DNA from: an uncultured Clostridia bacterium
GTDB taxonomy: Bacteria; Bacillota; Clostridia; TANB77; CAG-508
Reading direction: 5' to 3'
NCBI GenBank assembly: GCA_934167165.1
Contig: CAKPKG010000024.1
Location: forward strand, 1-21,682
DNA: 21,682 bases
The notes below the pieces were generated by a model. That model ran no database searches. It saw only the letters and a program-made list of their open reading frames with translations, and was not told where the DNA came from. A program made the position numbers and the translations under genes. Below are positions 1 to 7,006 of this stretch, in pieces; positions within the stretch are counted from its first letter, which is position 1, and each line of letters opens with the position of its first letter.

Positions 1-8
1 TTAACCAT
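1..8 (+). rRNA. Probable extreme 3' end of 23S rRNA
   Basis: The first bases (ttaacc) match the usual end of clostridial 23S rRNA, which finishes in a run like gagggcttaacc, and a 5S gene follows about 85 bases later. Only a few bases are inside the window, so the call rests mainly on the 23S-5S order. Confidence 0.35.
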
Positions 9-90
9 AAAAAGTTAAGTAGATACGGTGTAATCAAGATTATCAATTCTTTATCTGTATATTTTTCAGTGTGCTAACACACTAAATTTT
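9..90 (+). other. 23S-5S internal transcribed spacer
   Basis: AT-rich spacer with no ORF and no tRNA. It contains a small hairpin at 68-83 (AGTGTG, loop CTAA, CACACT) just before the 5S gene, which could be an rRNA-processing stem. Confidence 0.4.
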
Positions 91-206
91 TCTGGTGACA
101 ATTACGACGAGGACCCACCTGTTCCCATCCCGAACACAGAAGTTAAGCTTGTCAGTGCCGAAAATACTTGCGGGTTACCCTGCTGGAAAGATAGGTCGTT
201 GCCAGA
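91..206 (+). rRNA. rrf: 5S ribosomal RNA
   Basis: A roughly 116-nt 5S rRNA of the large ribosomal subunit. The ends pair (TCTGG with CCAGA). The universally conserved core around 121-147 (cccatcccgaacacagaag) and the later segment around 190-203 (gataggtcgttgcc) are present. A T-run follows at once. It is the last gene of an rRNA operon whose 23S lies just outside the window. Confidence 0.93.
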
Positions 207-228
207 TTTTTTTTATGCAAAAAATAAA

Positions 229-255
229 CTCACTTTATTCAAGTGAGCTTTTTTT
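229..255. terminator. Intrinsic terminator between 5S and the converging transporter operon
   Basis: A perfect 7-bp stem CTCACTT/AAGTGAG with a 5-nt loop is followed by T7 on the plus strand and preceded by an A-rich run. It can therefore serve both the rRNA operon (+) and the ABC importer operon arriving from the right (-). Confidence 0.8.
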
Positions 256-290
256 AATATACTAGGAATTTTCTCGTTTTCTAGTATATT
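256..290. terminator. Second inverted repeat, possible terminator helper for the minus-strand operon
   Basis: A perfect 10-bp inverted repeat AATATACTAG/CTAGTATATT with a 15-nt loop lies directly downstream of the transporter ATPase gene on its strand. It has no good T-run of its own, so it may stabilise the 3' end or back up the neighbouring terminator. Confidence 0.4.
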
Positions 291-314
291 AAATATGCTA
301 TAATCGCTATATTA

Positions 315-1064
315 CTAATTTGCTAAATTACAGTTTATAAACCTATGCAGAAAATCTTTTGTTTCTTGATTAACTGGATTTATAAATATATCATTTGGAG
401 ATCCTTGTTCTAATATAATTCCATCATGCATAAAAACAACATGATTTGAAACTTCTTTTGCAAATGCCATTTCATGAGTTACTATAATCATTGTAAAGCC
501 TTCGTTAGCTAAATCTTTAATAACTGATAAAACTTCTCCAACCATTTGAGGATCTAATGCAGAGGTTGGCTCATCAAATAATAGTACATCTGGTTGCATT
601 GCAAGAGCTCTAGCTATAGCAACTCTTTGCTTTTGCCCCCCAGATAATTGACTAGGTTTTGCATTAATATATGCAGACATGCCAACTTTTTCTAAATATA
701 ATAAACTCTTTTCTTTTGCTGTTTGCTTATTTATTTTTAAAACTTTTTGCAATCCTATCATACAATTTTGTAAAACATTCATATTTTCAAAAAGATTAAA
801 ATTTTGAAAAACCATACCAACTTTAGCTCTATATTTTGGTATATTTTTCGTGTTTAAAATATTATTGTCGTTATATAAAATTTCTCCACTTGTAGGTGTT
901 TCTAACAGATTTATACATCTAAGAAGAGTTGATTTACCAGAACCGGAAGCTCCTATAATAGAAGTAACATCACCTTTAATTACAGAAAAGTTTATATCTT
1001 TTAGTACTTCATGATTTCCAAAATTTTTACTTAAATGATTAATTTCTATAATTTTTTCTTTCAT
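315..1064 (-). CDS. Polar amino acid ABC transporter, ATP-binding protein (likely lysine)
   Basis: Cytoplasmic ATPase of a GlnQ/HisP-type importer, 249 aa, the usual length. Visible motifs: Walker A GASGSGKST (38-46), Q-loop Gln87, signature LSGGQ (140-144), Walker B LLFDE (161-165), D-loop SALD and switch His197. The start is preceded by a strong aaaaggagg. Its ATG overlaps the permease stop by 4 bases (ATGA), which implies translational coupling. It is the last gene of a three-gene operon (binding protein, permease, ATPase). Family membership is clear. Lysine as substrate is inferred from the riboswitch upstream of the operon; arginine or another basic amino acid cannot be excluded from the protein alone. 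Confidence 0.93.
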   Translation of the reverse strand: MKEKIIEINHLSKNFGNHEVLKDINFSVIKGDVTSIIGASGSGKSTLLRCINLLETPTSGEILYNDNNILNTKNIPKYRAKVGMVFQNFNLFENMNVLQNCMIGLQKVLKINKQTAKEKSLLYLEKVGMSAYINAKPSQLSGGQKQRVAIARALAMQPDVLLFDEPTSALDPQMVGEVLSVIKDLANEGFTMIIVTHEMAFAKEVSNHVVFMHDGIILEQGSPNDIFINPVNQETKDFLHRFINCNLAN

Positions 1065-1858
1065 TTTACAGCCTCCTTTTTATCGGGATATTTTAATAAT
1101 CCACTAGTGTATGCTAATGTATCAGTTGTAGAAAGGGAATAATCTTTTGGCCCATTTAATTTTTTCTCAAAAATTCTTAATAATTTTGAGAAAAATACTG
1201 TCATAAATAAATACATAATCATTGTTATTGTATTTGCTTCAAAATACGTATAATAAGTTCCAGCTACAGATTTTGTAGCAAAGAATAATTCAACAGTACC
1301 TATAACAGAAAGCACACAAGTATCTTTTATATTTATAATAAGGTTATTACCTATTTGTGGCATTATATTTTTTAAAGCTTGTGGAAGAATTATATATAGC
1401 ATAGTTTGAAAATGATTCATTCCTATTGCTTTTGCACCTTCAGTTTGACCATCCGGTATAGATAAAATTCCACCTCTTACTGTTTCAGCCATATAAGCAC
1501 CAGTATTTATAGAAACTATAAAATATGCTGCAAACCACATATCCATATTAATTCCAAAAATTACTGATGAACCATAATATATAAACATTGCTTGAACCAT
1601 CATAGGAGTACCACGAAATACTTCTACATAAATATTCATAATAATTTTTAAAAATTTTATTAAAAATTTCTTTATAAAATTATCTTTTTTTTCAATAGGA
1701 ATTGTTTGAATTATTCCTACAACAAATCCTATTATACAACCTATTATTGTTCCAACTAAGGCAATAGCAAGAGTAGTTCCTGCTCCTTTTAGTAAAGAAA
1801 GTCCATAATTATTAATAATAAAAATAATTCTTCCAATAAAATCCTGTGGTAAAGTCAT
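1061..1858 (-). CDS. Polar amino acid ABC transporter, permease (likely lysine)
   Basis: Inner-membrane permease of the HisM/GlnP family, 265 aa. The N-terminal half shows hydrophobic segments (about 29-50, 90-120) and the conserved FRGTP (81-85). The EAA loop that docks onto the ATPase is at about 140-162 (EGAKAIG...ILPQA). Further membrane segments lie at about 180-195 and 210-225. A single permease gene implies a homodimer. The ribosome binding site taggagg overlaps the stop codon of the upstream binding-protein gene. The protein looks intact. Confidence 0.92.
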   Translation of the reverse strand: MTLPQDFIGRIIFIINNYGLSLLKGAGTTLAIALVGTIIGCIIGFVVGIIQTIPIEKKDNFIKKFLIKFLKIIMNIYVEVFRGTPMMVQAMFIYYGSSVIFGINMDMWFAAYFIVSINTGAYMAETVRGGILSIPDGQTEGAKAIGMNHFQTMLYIILPQALKNIMPQIGNNLIINIKDTCVLSVIGTVELFFATKSVAGTYYTYFEANTITMIMYLFMTVFFSKLLRIFEKKLNGPKDYSLSTTDTLAYTSGLLKYPDKKEAVK

Positions 1859-1869
1859 TACTAATCCTC

Positions 1870-2718
1870 CTACTCTGATAAAGGTTGAACACTAATTGCT
1901 TCATTCATCATGTTTTCAAAATCTGCTGTCTTTAATTCAGATAAAGCATTATTTAATTTTTCTAGTAAAGTGCTATTTCCTTTTTTTACAGAAATTCCAA
2001 TATTAATTTCCTCATCTGAAACTTTAAAATTATTATCTTGTGAATTAGTAAAATCTAATAGCTTCATATCAGGATATACTTTTGTTGCAGCCATAGCAGT
2101 AGGCATATCTGTTACTACTAAATCTGCCTTGCCAGAATCAAGTGCAACAAGCATTGTTGGAGCAGATTCCATTGCAGGTAAAATATTTGCATTTTTTATT
2201 TGAGGAAGACATGTGTCATACCATACAGTATTAATTTGTGATGTACATGTAGCACCCTCTAAATCAGAAACTCCTGTTGCTGATGCATATTTGCTATCAT
2301 TTTTTGTTAAAGCAACAATAGAAGCATAATAGTAAGGAGTAGTGAAATCTACAGTTTGTAGTCTTTCTGCTGTAATAGATTGACCTGCTATTACACAATC
2401 AATTTTATTAGATTGAAGTGCAACAGGAAGACTATCCCAATCAATTTTATAAATTTCTAGTTCATATCCAAGCTTATCTGCTAAATATTTAGCCATCATT
2501 ACATCATATCCATATGCATAATCAGAACTGCCAGAGATAGGAACTGCACCATTCGAATTATCTGATTGTGCCCAATTATATGGAGCATATGCACATTCCA
2601 TACCTACTCTTAAAACCTTTTTTCCTTCGTTTGAATTATTATTTTGGCATCCAGTAAGAGTTATAAGTGATGCCAATAAAAACATTGTGATGAATAAAAT
2701 AATTAAAAATTTTTTCAT
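1870..2718 (-). CDS. Amino acid ABC transporter substrate-binding lipoprotein (likely lysine)
   Basis: Extracellular solute-binding protein, family 3, 282 aa. It has an N-terminal lipoprotein signal with lipobox LTGC (lipidated Cys24), followed by the two-lobe SBP_bac_3 fold: LRVGMECAYAPYNW near the start, the YGYDV/LADKLGYELE region, then GQSITAERLQTVDFTTPY. It captures the substrate outside the cell and delivers it to the permease encoded 12 bases downstream. The ATG follows ggagg. It is the first gene of the operon, behind a lysine riboswitch and attenuator. Specificity for lysine is inferred from that RNA, not from binding-site residues. Confidence 0.92.
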   Translation of the reverse strand: MKKFLIILFITMFLLASLITLTGCQNNNSNEGKKVLRVGMECAYAPYNWAQSDNSNGAVPISGSSDYAYGYDVMMAKYLADKLGYELEIYKIDWDSLPVALQSNKIDCVIAGQSITAERLQTVDFTTPYYYASIVALTKNDSKYASATGVSDLEGATCTSQINTVWYDTCLPQIKNANILPAMESAPTMLVALDSGKADLVVTDMPTAMAATKVYPDMKLLDFTNSQDNNFKVSDEEINIGISVKKGNSTLLEKLNNALSELKTADFENMMNEAISVQPLSE

Positions 2719-2757
2719 AACAAAACCTCCATAAAATATATTTTAAATAGTTCTGTT

Positions 2758-2800
2758 AAAAAATAAAAACGTGAATGACTACTTACATAGAACATTCACG
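2758..2800 (-). terminator. Riboswitch-controlled attenuator before the lysine importer
   Basis: On the minus strand, an 8-bp perfect stem CGTGAATG/CATTCACG with a 15-nt loop runs into TTTTTATTTTTT. It lies between the lysine aptamer and the first start codon, the standard place for a transcription-terminating expression platform. High lysine should favour this hairpin and shut off the importer. Confidence 0.85.
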
Positions 2801-2859
2801 AATATAATACAAAACAATGTTAATATAAAATATAATAACATAAAATATCATATGCTTTA

Positions 2860-3017
2860 GATAGCGCTCCACATAAGTGACAGTCCATTACATATTTTGC
2901 AATGACCCAGCAATATTTATTTAGGCTATAAATACAACTTCGGCAACATTTCCTTTTAGACACATATAGGAGCCTAATCCACTAAAAGTGCTTACTCTTA
3001 AATGTTGCGCCTCTATC
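2860..3017 (-). ncRNA. Lysine riboswitch (L box) aptamer
   Basis: Reading the minus strand, the segment starts GATAGAGGCGCAA and ends GGAGCGCTATC; these ends pair as helix P1. In order between them are the L-box landmarks AGAGTAA, AGGCTCC, GGAAATGTTGCCGAAG, TGCTGGGTC and GGACTGTCAC. These are the conserved core segments of the lysine aptamer. The 158-nt length fits. It sits in the leader of the importer genes and is followed by an intrinsic terminator, so it is an OFF switch of transcription. Confidence 0.92.
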
Positions 3018-3062
3018 AATAGTCATTGGTTAATACCAATAACAGATTATTTAATTTTAAAA

Positions 3063-3091
3063 ATTATAACATGGTAAAAGATATATGTCAA
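3063..3091 (-). promoter_or_regulatory. Sigma-A promoter of the lysine importer operon
   Basis: Minus strand TTGACA (3086-3091), 17-bp spacer, TATAAT (3063-3068): a full consensus. Transcription would start near 3056, about 40 nt before the aptamer. A small hairpin (ATTGGT/ACCAAT, 3025-3040) lies in between. The -35 box overlaps the stop codon of xpt. Confidence 0.88.
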
Positions 3092-3660
3092 TCAATAAAT
3101 TCTATTTGTCCGTTTTCTAGTGATTTTATCCTTGCAAGAGAATATATATCATAACCTAAATCTTGTAAATATTTATGACCAGGTTGGAAAGATTTTTCAA
3201 TTACAATTCCTATACCAGCTACTTTTGCCCCAGTTGATTCAACAAGTCTAATTGCTCCTTTTGCAGCTTCACCATTTGCCAAAAAATCATCAATTATTAA
3301 AATATTATCATCTTTTTCAATATACTTTTTAGAAAGAGTTAAATTATACACATTGTTTTTTGTGAATGATTTAACTTCTGTTTGATAAAAATCATCATCT
3401 AAAATTTTTGAAGTTTGCTTTTTTAATATAACCATAGGAACATTTAGTTCATATGCTGTTGTAAGAGCTGGTGAAATACCAGAACTTTCAATTGTAAAAA
3501 CCTTTGTAACATTTTTGTCTTTAAAGTGGTTAGAAAAATCTAAACCTATTTCTTTCATAAGAACAGGGTCTACTTGATGATTAATAAAACTGTCAACCTT
3601 TAATATTTCACTACTTAATGCTTTGCCATCTTTTAAAATTCTATTTTTTAATAAATCCAT
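3088..3660 (-). CDS. xpt: Xanthine phosphoribosyltransferase
   Basis: Cytoplasmic purine-salvage enzyme that joins xanthine to PRPP to give XMP, 190 aa against about 194 in Bacillus subtilis Xpt. Conserved stretches include KVDSFINHQVDP, TIESSGISPA, the PRPP-binding loop LIIDDFLANGEA and GIGIVIEKSFQPG. I chose the ATG at 3660 rather than the GTG nine bases upstream, because aaagga sits about 10 nt from the ATG but only about one base from the GTG. It is divergent from the flavin-reductase gene. No purine riboswitch is visible in the short upstream region, where many Firmicutes xpt genes carry one. No terminator follows, so readthrough into the lysine leader is possible. Confidence 0.93.
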   Translation of the reverse strand: MDLLKNRILKDGKALSSEILKVDSFINHQVDPVLMKEIGLDFSNHFKDKNVTKVFTIESSGISPALTTAYELNVPMVILKKQTSKILDDDFYQTEVKSFTKNNVYNLTLSKKYIEKDDNILIIDDFLANGEAAKGAIRLVESTGAKVAGIGIVIEKSFQPGHKYLQDLGYDIYSLARIKSLENGQIEFID

Positions 3661-3713
3661 TATTATCACATCCTTTTAATATTATAATAACAAAAAGTGA
3701 AAAAGTAAAGAAA

Positions 3714-3749
3714 AAGTAAGATAAATTGAAATTCCAATTTATCTTACTT
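3714..3749. repeat. 15-bp perfect inverted repeat between divergent genes
   Basis: Arms AAGTAAGATAAATTG and CAATTTATCTTACTT with a 6-nt loop. It lies upstream of both xpt (-) and the flavin-reductase gene (+), so it is not a normal terminator. Its centre shares the aattccaattt core with the tips of the palindromic element at 13763-14121. It is either a decayed element or an operator. Confidence 0.55.
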
Positions 3750-3755
3750 CTATAT

Positions 3756-3784
3756 TTGAAAAATTCATTTTATTAATATATAAT
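3756..3784 (+). promoter_or_regulatory. Promoter for the flavin-reductase/DUF2207 pair
   Basis: TTGAAA (3756-3761), 17-bp spacer, TATAAT (3779-3784). The predicted start near 3791 leaves a short leader with the ribosome binding site aaaggg just before the ATG at 3806. Confidence 0.65.
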
Positions 3785-3805
3785 TCAAAAGAAAGGGTGA
3801 TAATT

Positions 3806-4373
3806 ATGGGAAAAACAATGTGGAAACCAGGCACATTTATATATCCAATACCAGCAGTAATGGTATCCTGTGGCAACATGGAAAAATCAAATATAATAAC
3901 TGTTGCATGGACCGGAATATTAAATACAAATCCAGCAATGTGTTATATTTCTGTAAGACCAGAAAGACATTCATATAATATTATAAAAAGTACAGGAGAA
4001 TTTGTAATAAACTTAACAACTAAAGATTTAGTATATGCAACAGATTGGTGCGGAGTTAAATCAGGAAAAAATGTAGATAAATTTAAAGAAATGAAATTAA
4101 CAAAGGAAAAGTTGAATTTCGTAAAATGCCCAGCAATAAAAGAAAGCCCAGTATCTATTGAATGTAAAGTGAAAGAAATAAAAGAACTTCGGAAGTCACA
4201 CTATGTTTATGGCAGAAGTGCTATCAATAAATGCAGATGAAAAATACATAGATGAAAAAGGGGCTTTTGATATAACAAAATGTGATTTAATTGCATATGC
4301 AAACGGAAAATATTTCGAACTTGGAAAACAAGTTGGAAAATTTGGCTATTCTGTTCAAAAGAAAAAAAGATAG
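3806..4373 (+). CDS. Flavin reductase family protein, needs +1 shift at CGG 4190
   Basis: FMN-binding split-barrel protein of the flavin-reductase/flavoredoxin type. The N-terminal part shows the family pattern (FIYPIPAVMVSCG, ITVAWTGILNTNPAMCYISVRPERHS, FVINLTT). The start is the ATG at 3806 behind aaagggtg; a GTG nine bases earlier is too close to that site. In the starting frame the gene hits TGA at 4238-4240 after 144 codons. If the C of the CGG codon 129 (4190-4192) is skipped, the reading continues ELGSHTMFMAEVLSINADE and ends at TAG 4371-4373, giving 188 aa, the normal family length and C-terminus. The DUF2207 gene follows 10 bases later. Whether this is a recoded gene, a pseudogene or a sequence error is discussed in the findings. 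Confidence 0.8.
4190..4193 (+). other. Putative +1 frameshift site CTT CGG A
   Basis: In-frame CGG after CTT. Skipping the C gives GGA (Gly) and restores the conserved G-S-H of the flavin-reductase family. The arrangement resembles the yeast Ty1 shift site CUU-AGG-C, where a slowly decoded Arg codon follows CUU. Normal CTT-GGA and GTT-GGA pairs without an extra C occur later in the same gene (4319-4338). Confidence 0.6.
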
Positions 4374-4383
4374 GGGTTTTATA

Positions 4384-6402
4384 ATGAAAGTAAAAAGAGA
4401 AGTGAAGAAAACATTAAAAAAAGTATTAAATAGATGGCTAATAATGGCATTAATAATAATGTTTATAATTTTAATTTCAGGACAGTTATTCTCAATGAGG
4501 CAAGTTATGAATAAATTAGATTATAATATAACTTTGAATGAAGATGGTAGTGCAACTATTGTAGAAACATGGAATATACATGTAAGTCACACAAATACTT
4601 TATTTAAAACTTTTAAAAAATCAAGTAAGTTCGGGGATATAACAAATGTAAATGTTAAAGATTTAAGCACAGGAGAAAATTTAAAACAAATATATGAAGA
4701 AATGTATCACGTAACAACGGGAAGTTTTTATGCATTAGATTTAACTTGGAAAGGATTCGAAGTGGCGTGGGGAACAGGTATGGAAAACAAAATAGGAACA
4801 AAGAAATATGAGCTTTCTTACACCATAACAGATGCTGTTACAAATTATAAAGATTGCCAAGAATTTTATTGGAAACTATTAGATGAAAGTAATAATATAC
4901 CTGTAAATAAAGTAACTGGAACAATTAAAATGCCAAACAAAGTGAATAATATAAGTGATTTAAAGGCATGGGGCCATGGACCATTAGATGGAAATATTAA
5001 TATAAAAAATGAAGATACAATAGAGTTTACAGTAGATAAACTAGACAAAAATAGAATGCTAGAGATAAGAGTTGTAACAGCAGAAGATCAGTTTAAAGTT
5101 AATTCAAATAAAGAAAAAAAATATAATTATTTAGAATCAATAATAAATGAAGAAACGAAGTGGGCAGAACAATCAAATAATGAAACATCAGTATTTTGGA
5201 AAATTGTAATTGTAATTTATATACTTGCAATTATTGTAAATATATTCAAAGCAATTAAATATTATAAAATAAGCAAAAGAAAAAATGATGGAATTATTCA
5301 TAGAGATTTAAAGTTCTTTAGGGACATTCCTAGGGAGGAGAATGCAACTCCTGCAGAAGCGGCATATTTGTATTATTTTGACAAAGAAAATAACAGAATA
5401 AAAAGTAAACAATCAGATGTTGTAGCTGCTACAATATTAAATCTAGCGTTAAAAGAGTATATAAAGTTAAGAGTAGAAAGAAAGAATATATATGTCAAAA
5501 TCGTAAAAAAACCAGAAGGGCTAAAAAAAGACGAACTTGCAGTTTATAACATATTAAAGGAAACAGGAAAAAAATCTGAATTTAAAATAGATGAGATAAA
5601 TAAATTTGCTGAAAAGAAATATTATAAATATAGCACATTTATTAATAATTTAGTAAATGAAAGTAGAGAAACTCTTTATAAATTAAAGTTAGTTGATAAA
5701 GCAAAACAAAAAGAATATGAGAAATCACGAGACGCAACAATTAAATATACACTTTTAAGAGGTGCAACTGAATTTGTATTAATAGGACTTTTAGTAGGAT
5801 GTGTTCCACTATTTGATAAAGCATATATAAGCATGTTTGGAATTAGATTTATACAAGAAGCCGTAACAATACTATTAATATTGTTACCTATTATTGCTAG
5901 TTTCTTAATAAAATTAAAAATGTGTGAAAAAACACAGAATAAAATTGCAGTACTAACACAGAGAGGAACAGAAGAGAGGGAAGAATGGATAGCATTAGAA
6001 AGATATATAAAAGAATTTTCTATGATAAATGAGAAAGAAGTTCCAAGTTTAGTGATTTGGGAAAAATATTTAGTATATGCAACTGCATTTGGAATAGCAG
6101 ATAAGGCAATAGAACAAATGAAAGCAAAATATCCAGAAGTATTTGTTGAAGAATATTGGAAAGGAGAAAATGTAAATAAATATCAAATTATAAATTTGGC
6201 AACTAATAATAGTATATATCATGTAAATAGTGGGAATTTAATAGACAAAATAACTACAACGACCCATAAAGCTTATAACACTTCACTTTCAGAAATAGCA
6301 AAACATAGCTCGTCAAGTGGATCTGGAGGCGGCGGAGGCTTTTCTGGTGGCCGGTGGTGGCCGGAGGCGGTGGAGGCCGGAATGGGACGGAAGATAAGTT
6401 AA
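4384..6402 (+). CDS. DUF2207-type membrane protein with Gly-rich C-terminus
   Basis: Predicted membrane protein of about 670 aa. A membrane segment near residues 18-36 is followed by an extracytoplasmic domain (about 40-260: YNITLNEDGSATIVETW, then SYTITDAVTNY), a second membrane segment (about 274-292), a cytoplasmic region, a hydrophobic pair (about 465-520) and a Gly-rich tail. This is the layout of the DUF2207 family, function unknown. The start is the ATG at 4384; upstream in-frame codons overlap the flavin-reductase 3' end. Read straight, the tail ends GGRWWPEAVEAGMGRKIS at 6402. If the C of each of four CGG codons is skipped it becomes an almost pure Gly tail ending GMGGR at TAA 6395-6397 (669 aa), as expected for the family. 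Confidence 0.85.
   Translation: MKVKREVKKTLKKVLNRWLIMALIIMFIILISGQLFSMRQVMNKLDYNITLNEDGSATIVETWNIHVSHTNTLFKTFKKSSKFGDITNVNVKDLSTGENLKQIYEEMYHVTTGSFYALDLTWKGFEVAWGTGMENKIGTKKYELSYTITDAVTNYKDCQEFYWKLLDESNNIPVNKVTGTIKMPNKVNNISDLKAWGHGPLDGNINIKNEDTIEFTVDKLDKNRMLEIRVVTAEDQFKVNSNKEKKYNYLESIINEETKWAEQSNNETSVFWKIVIVIYILAIIVNIFKAIKYYKISKRKNDGIIHRDLKFFRDIPREENATPAEAAYLYYFDKENNRIKSKQSDVVAATILNLALKEYIKLRVERKNIYVKIVKKPEGLKKDELAVYNILKETGKKSEFKIDEINKFAEKKYYKYSTFINNLVNESRETLYKLKLVDKAKQKEYEKSRDATIKYTLLRGATEFVLIGLLVGCVPLFDKAYISMFGIRFIQEAVTILLILLPIIASFLIKLKMCEKTQNKIAVLTQRGTEEREEWIALERYIKEFSMINEKEVPSLVIWEKYLVYATAFGIADKAIEQMKAKYPEVFVEEYWKGENVNKYQIINLATNNSIYHVNSGNLIDKITTTTHKAYNTSLSEIAKHSSSSGSGGGGGFSGGRWWPEAVEAGMGRKIS
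6352..6391 (+). other. Four successive putative +1 sites (CGG) in the Gly-rich tail
   Basis: CGG codons at 6352, 6362, 6378 and 6388. Each becomes in-frame once the previous C has been skipped, in the contexts GGC CGG T, GGC CGG A, GGC CGG A and GGA CGG A. Skipping each C yields continuous GGN codons, then Met-Gly-Gly-Arg-stop. Reading without shifts puts Trp, Pro and Glu into a tail that is Gly-rich in this family. Confidence 0.6.
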
Positions 6403-6412
6403 AATAAGTATT

Positions 6413-6470
6413 AAAAAATGCATTTCAAATATTAGGTAAAAAACAAATATTTGAAAATGCATTTTTTTTT
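6413..6470. terminator. Intrinsic terminator after the DUF2207 gene
   Basis: A long hairpin, AAATGCATTTCAAATATT pairing with AATATTTGAAAATGCATTT with one bulge, ends in T9. The A-run on the 5' side lets it also serve the converging XRE gene on the minus strand. Confidence 0.85.
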
Positions 6471-6514
6471 GAACCATTTTTCAAGTTAACAAATCTAATA
6501 ATAGGAAACAGTAA

Positions 6515-6835
6515 TTATTTATTAATATTTTTAATAAGTTGGAGTAAATCCAGCAATTTATCAATATTAATATTTTCTTCCTCAATAAACTTACATAGTT
6601 TTTTTATTTTAGAGATATCTGTGCCTGCCAAATCACTAGAAAATCCTAAAAAATCATTTGGAGTTACATTATACAGTTTAGATAATTGTATAATCACTTC
6701 AAGAGGAACTTTGCTGTTTCCAGTTTCATAATGACCATAAGTGGATCGAGGTACTTTAAGATATTTTGCAACATCAAATTGAGATAAATCGTTATCTTCT
6801 CTAAAATCCTTTAGAATTTCATTAATTTTTTTCAT
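6515..6835 (-). CDS. XRE-family transcriptional regulator
   Basis: A 106-aa DNA-binding protein. The N-terminal HTH_3 domain (about residues 5-62) reads LSQFDVAKYLKVPRSTYGHYE followed by PLEVIIQLSKLYNVTPNDFLG, typical of Cro/C1-type regulators. The short C-terminal tail is probably helical (about 78-106) and may dimerise. The start is the ATG at 6835 behind ggtga; further upstream codons would add a hydrophobic stretch untypical of the family. It is divergent from the surface-protein gene at 7007, whose promoter region carries candidate operators, so local regulation or autoregulation is likely. Its targets are not proven. Confidence 0.85.
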   Translation of the reverse strand: MKKINEILKDFREDNDLSQFDVAKYLKVPRSTYGHYETGNSKVPLEVIIQLSKLYNVTPNDFLGFSSDLAGTDISKIKKLCKFIEEENINIDKLLDLLQLIKNINK

Positions 6836-6886
6836 AAACTTCACCAAAATAATTTTAACCAAAATATGAGATAAAAATACAAAAAT

Positions 6887-6952
6887 GCTCAAAAAAAGAT
6901 TTTTTTATATTGACACGCTCAAAATGTTAGCATAAAATGATAAAAAGCTAAC
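6887..6952 (+). promoter_or_regulatory. Promoter of the 7007 gene with candidate XRE operators
   Basis: TTGACA (6910-6915), 17-bp spacer, TAAAAT (6933-6938). Around it lie a direct repeat GCTCAAAA at 6887 and 6917 (exactly 30 bp apart, about three helical turns) and an inverted repeat GTTAGC/GCTAAC (6926-6931 and 6947-6952) bracketing the -10 box. These are plausible binding sites for the adjacent XRE protein. Confidence 0.7.
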
Positions 6953-7006
6953 TACAAGAACAAAACATGTGATTTACAGCAGATAAAATAAGGAGGAACA
7001 AAAGAA

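Noticed and set aside
3661..3805. Purine riboswitch upstream of xpt
   Set aside because: The short region shows no purine-aptamer core; it contains only the palindrome and promoters.
4291..4383. N-terminal extension of the DUF2207 protein
   Set aside because: It overlaps the flavin-reductase 3' coding region; the ATG at 4384 gives a normal membrane-anchored N-terminus.
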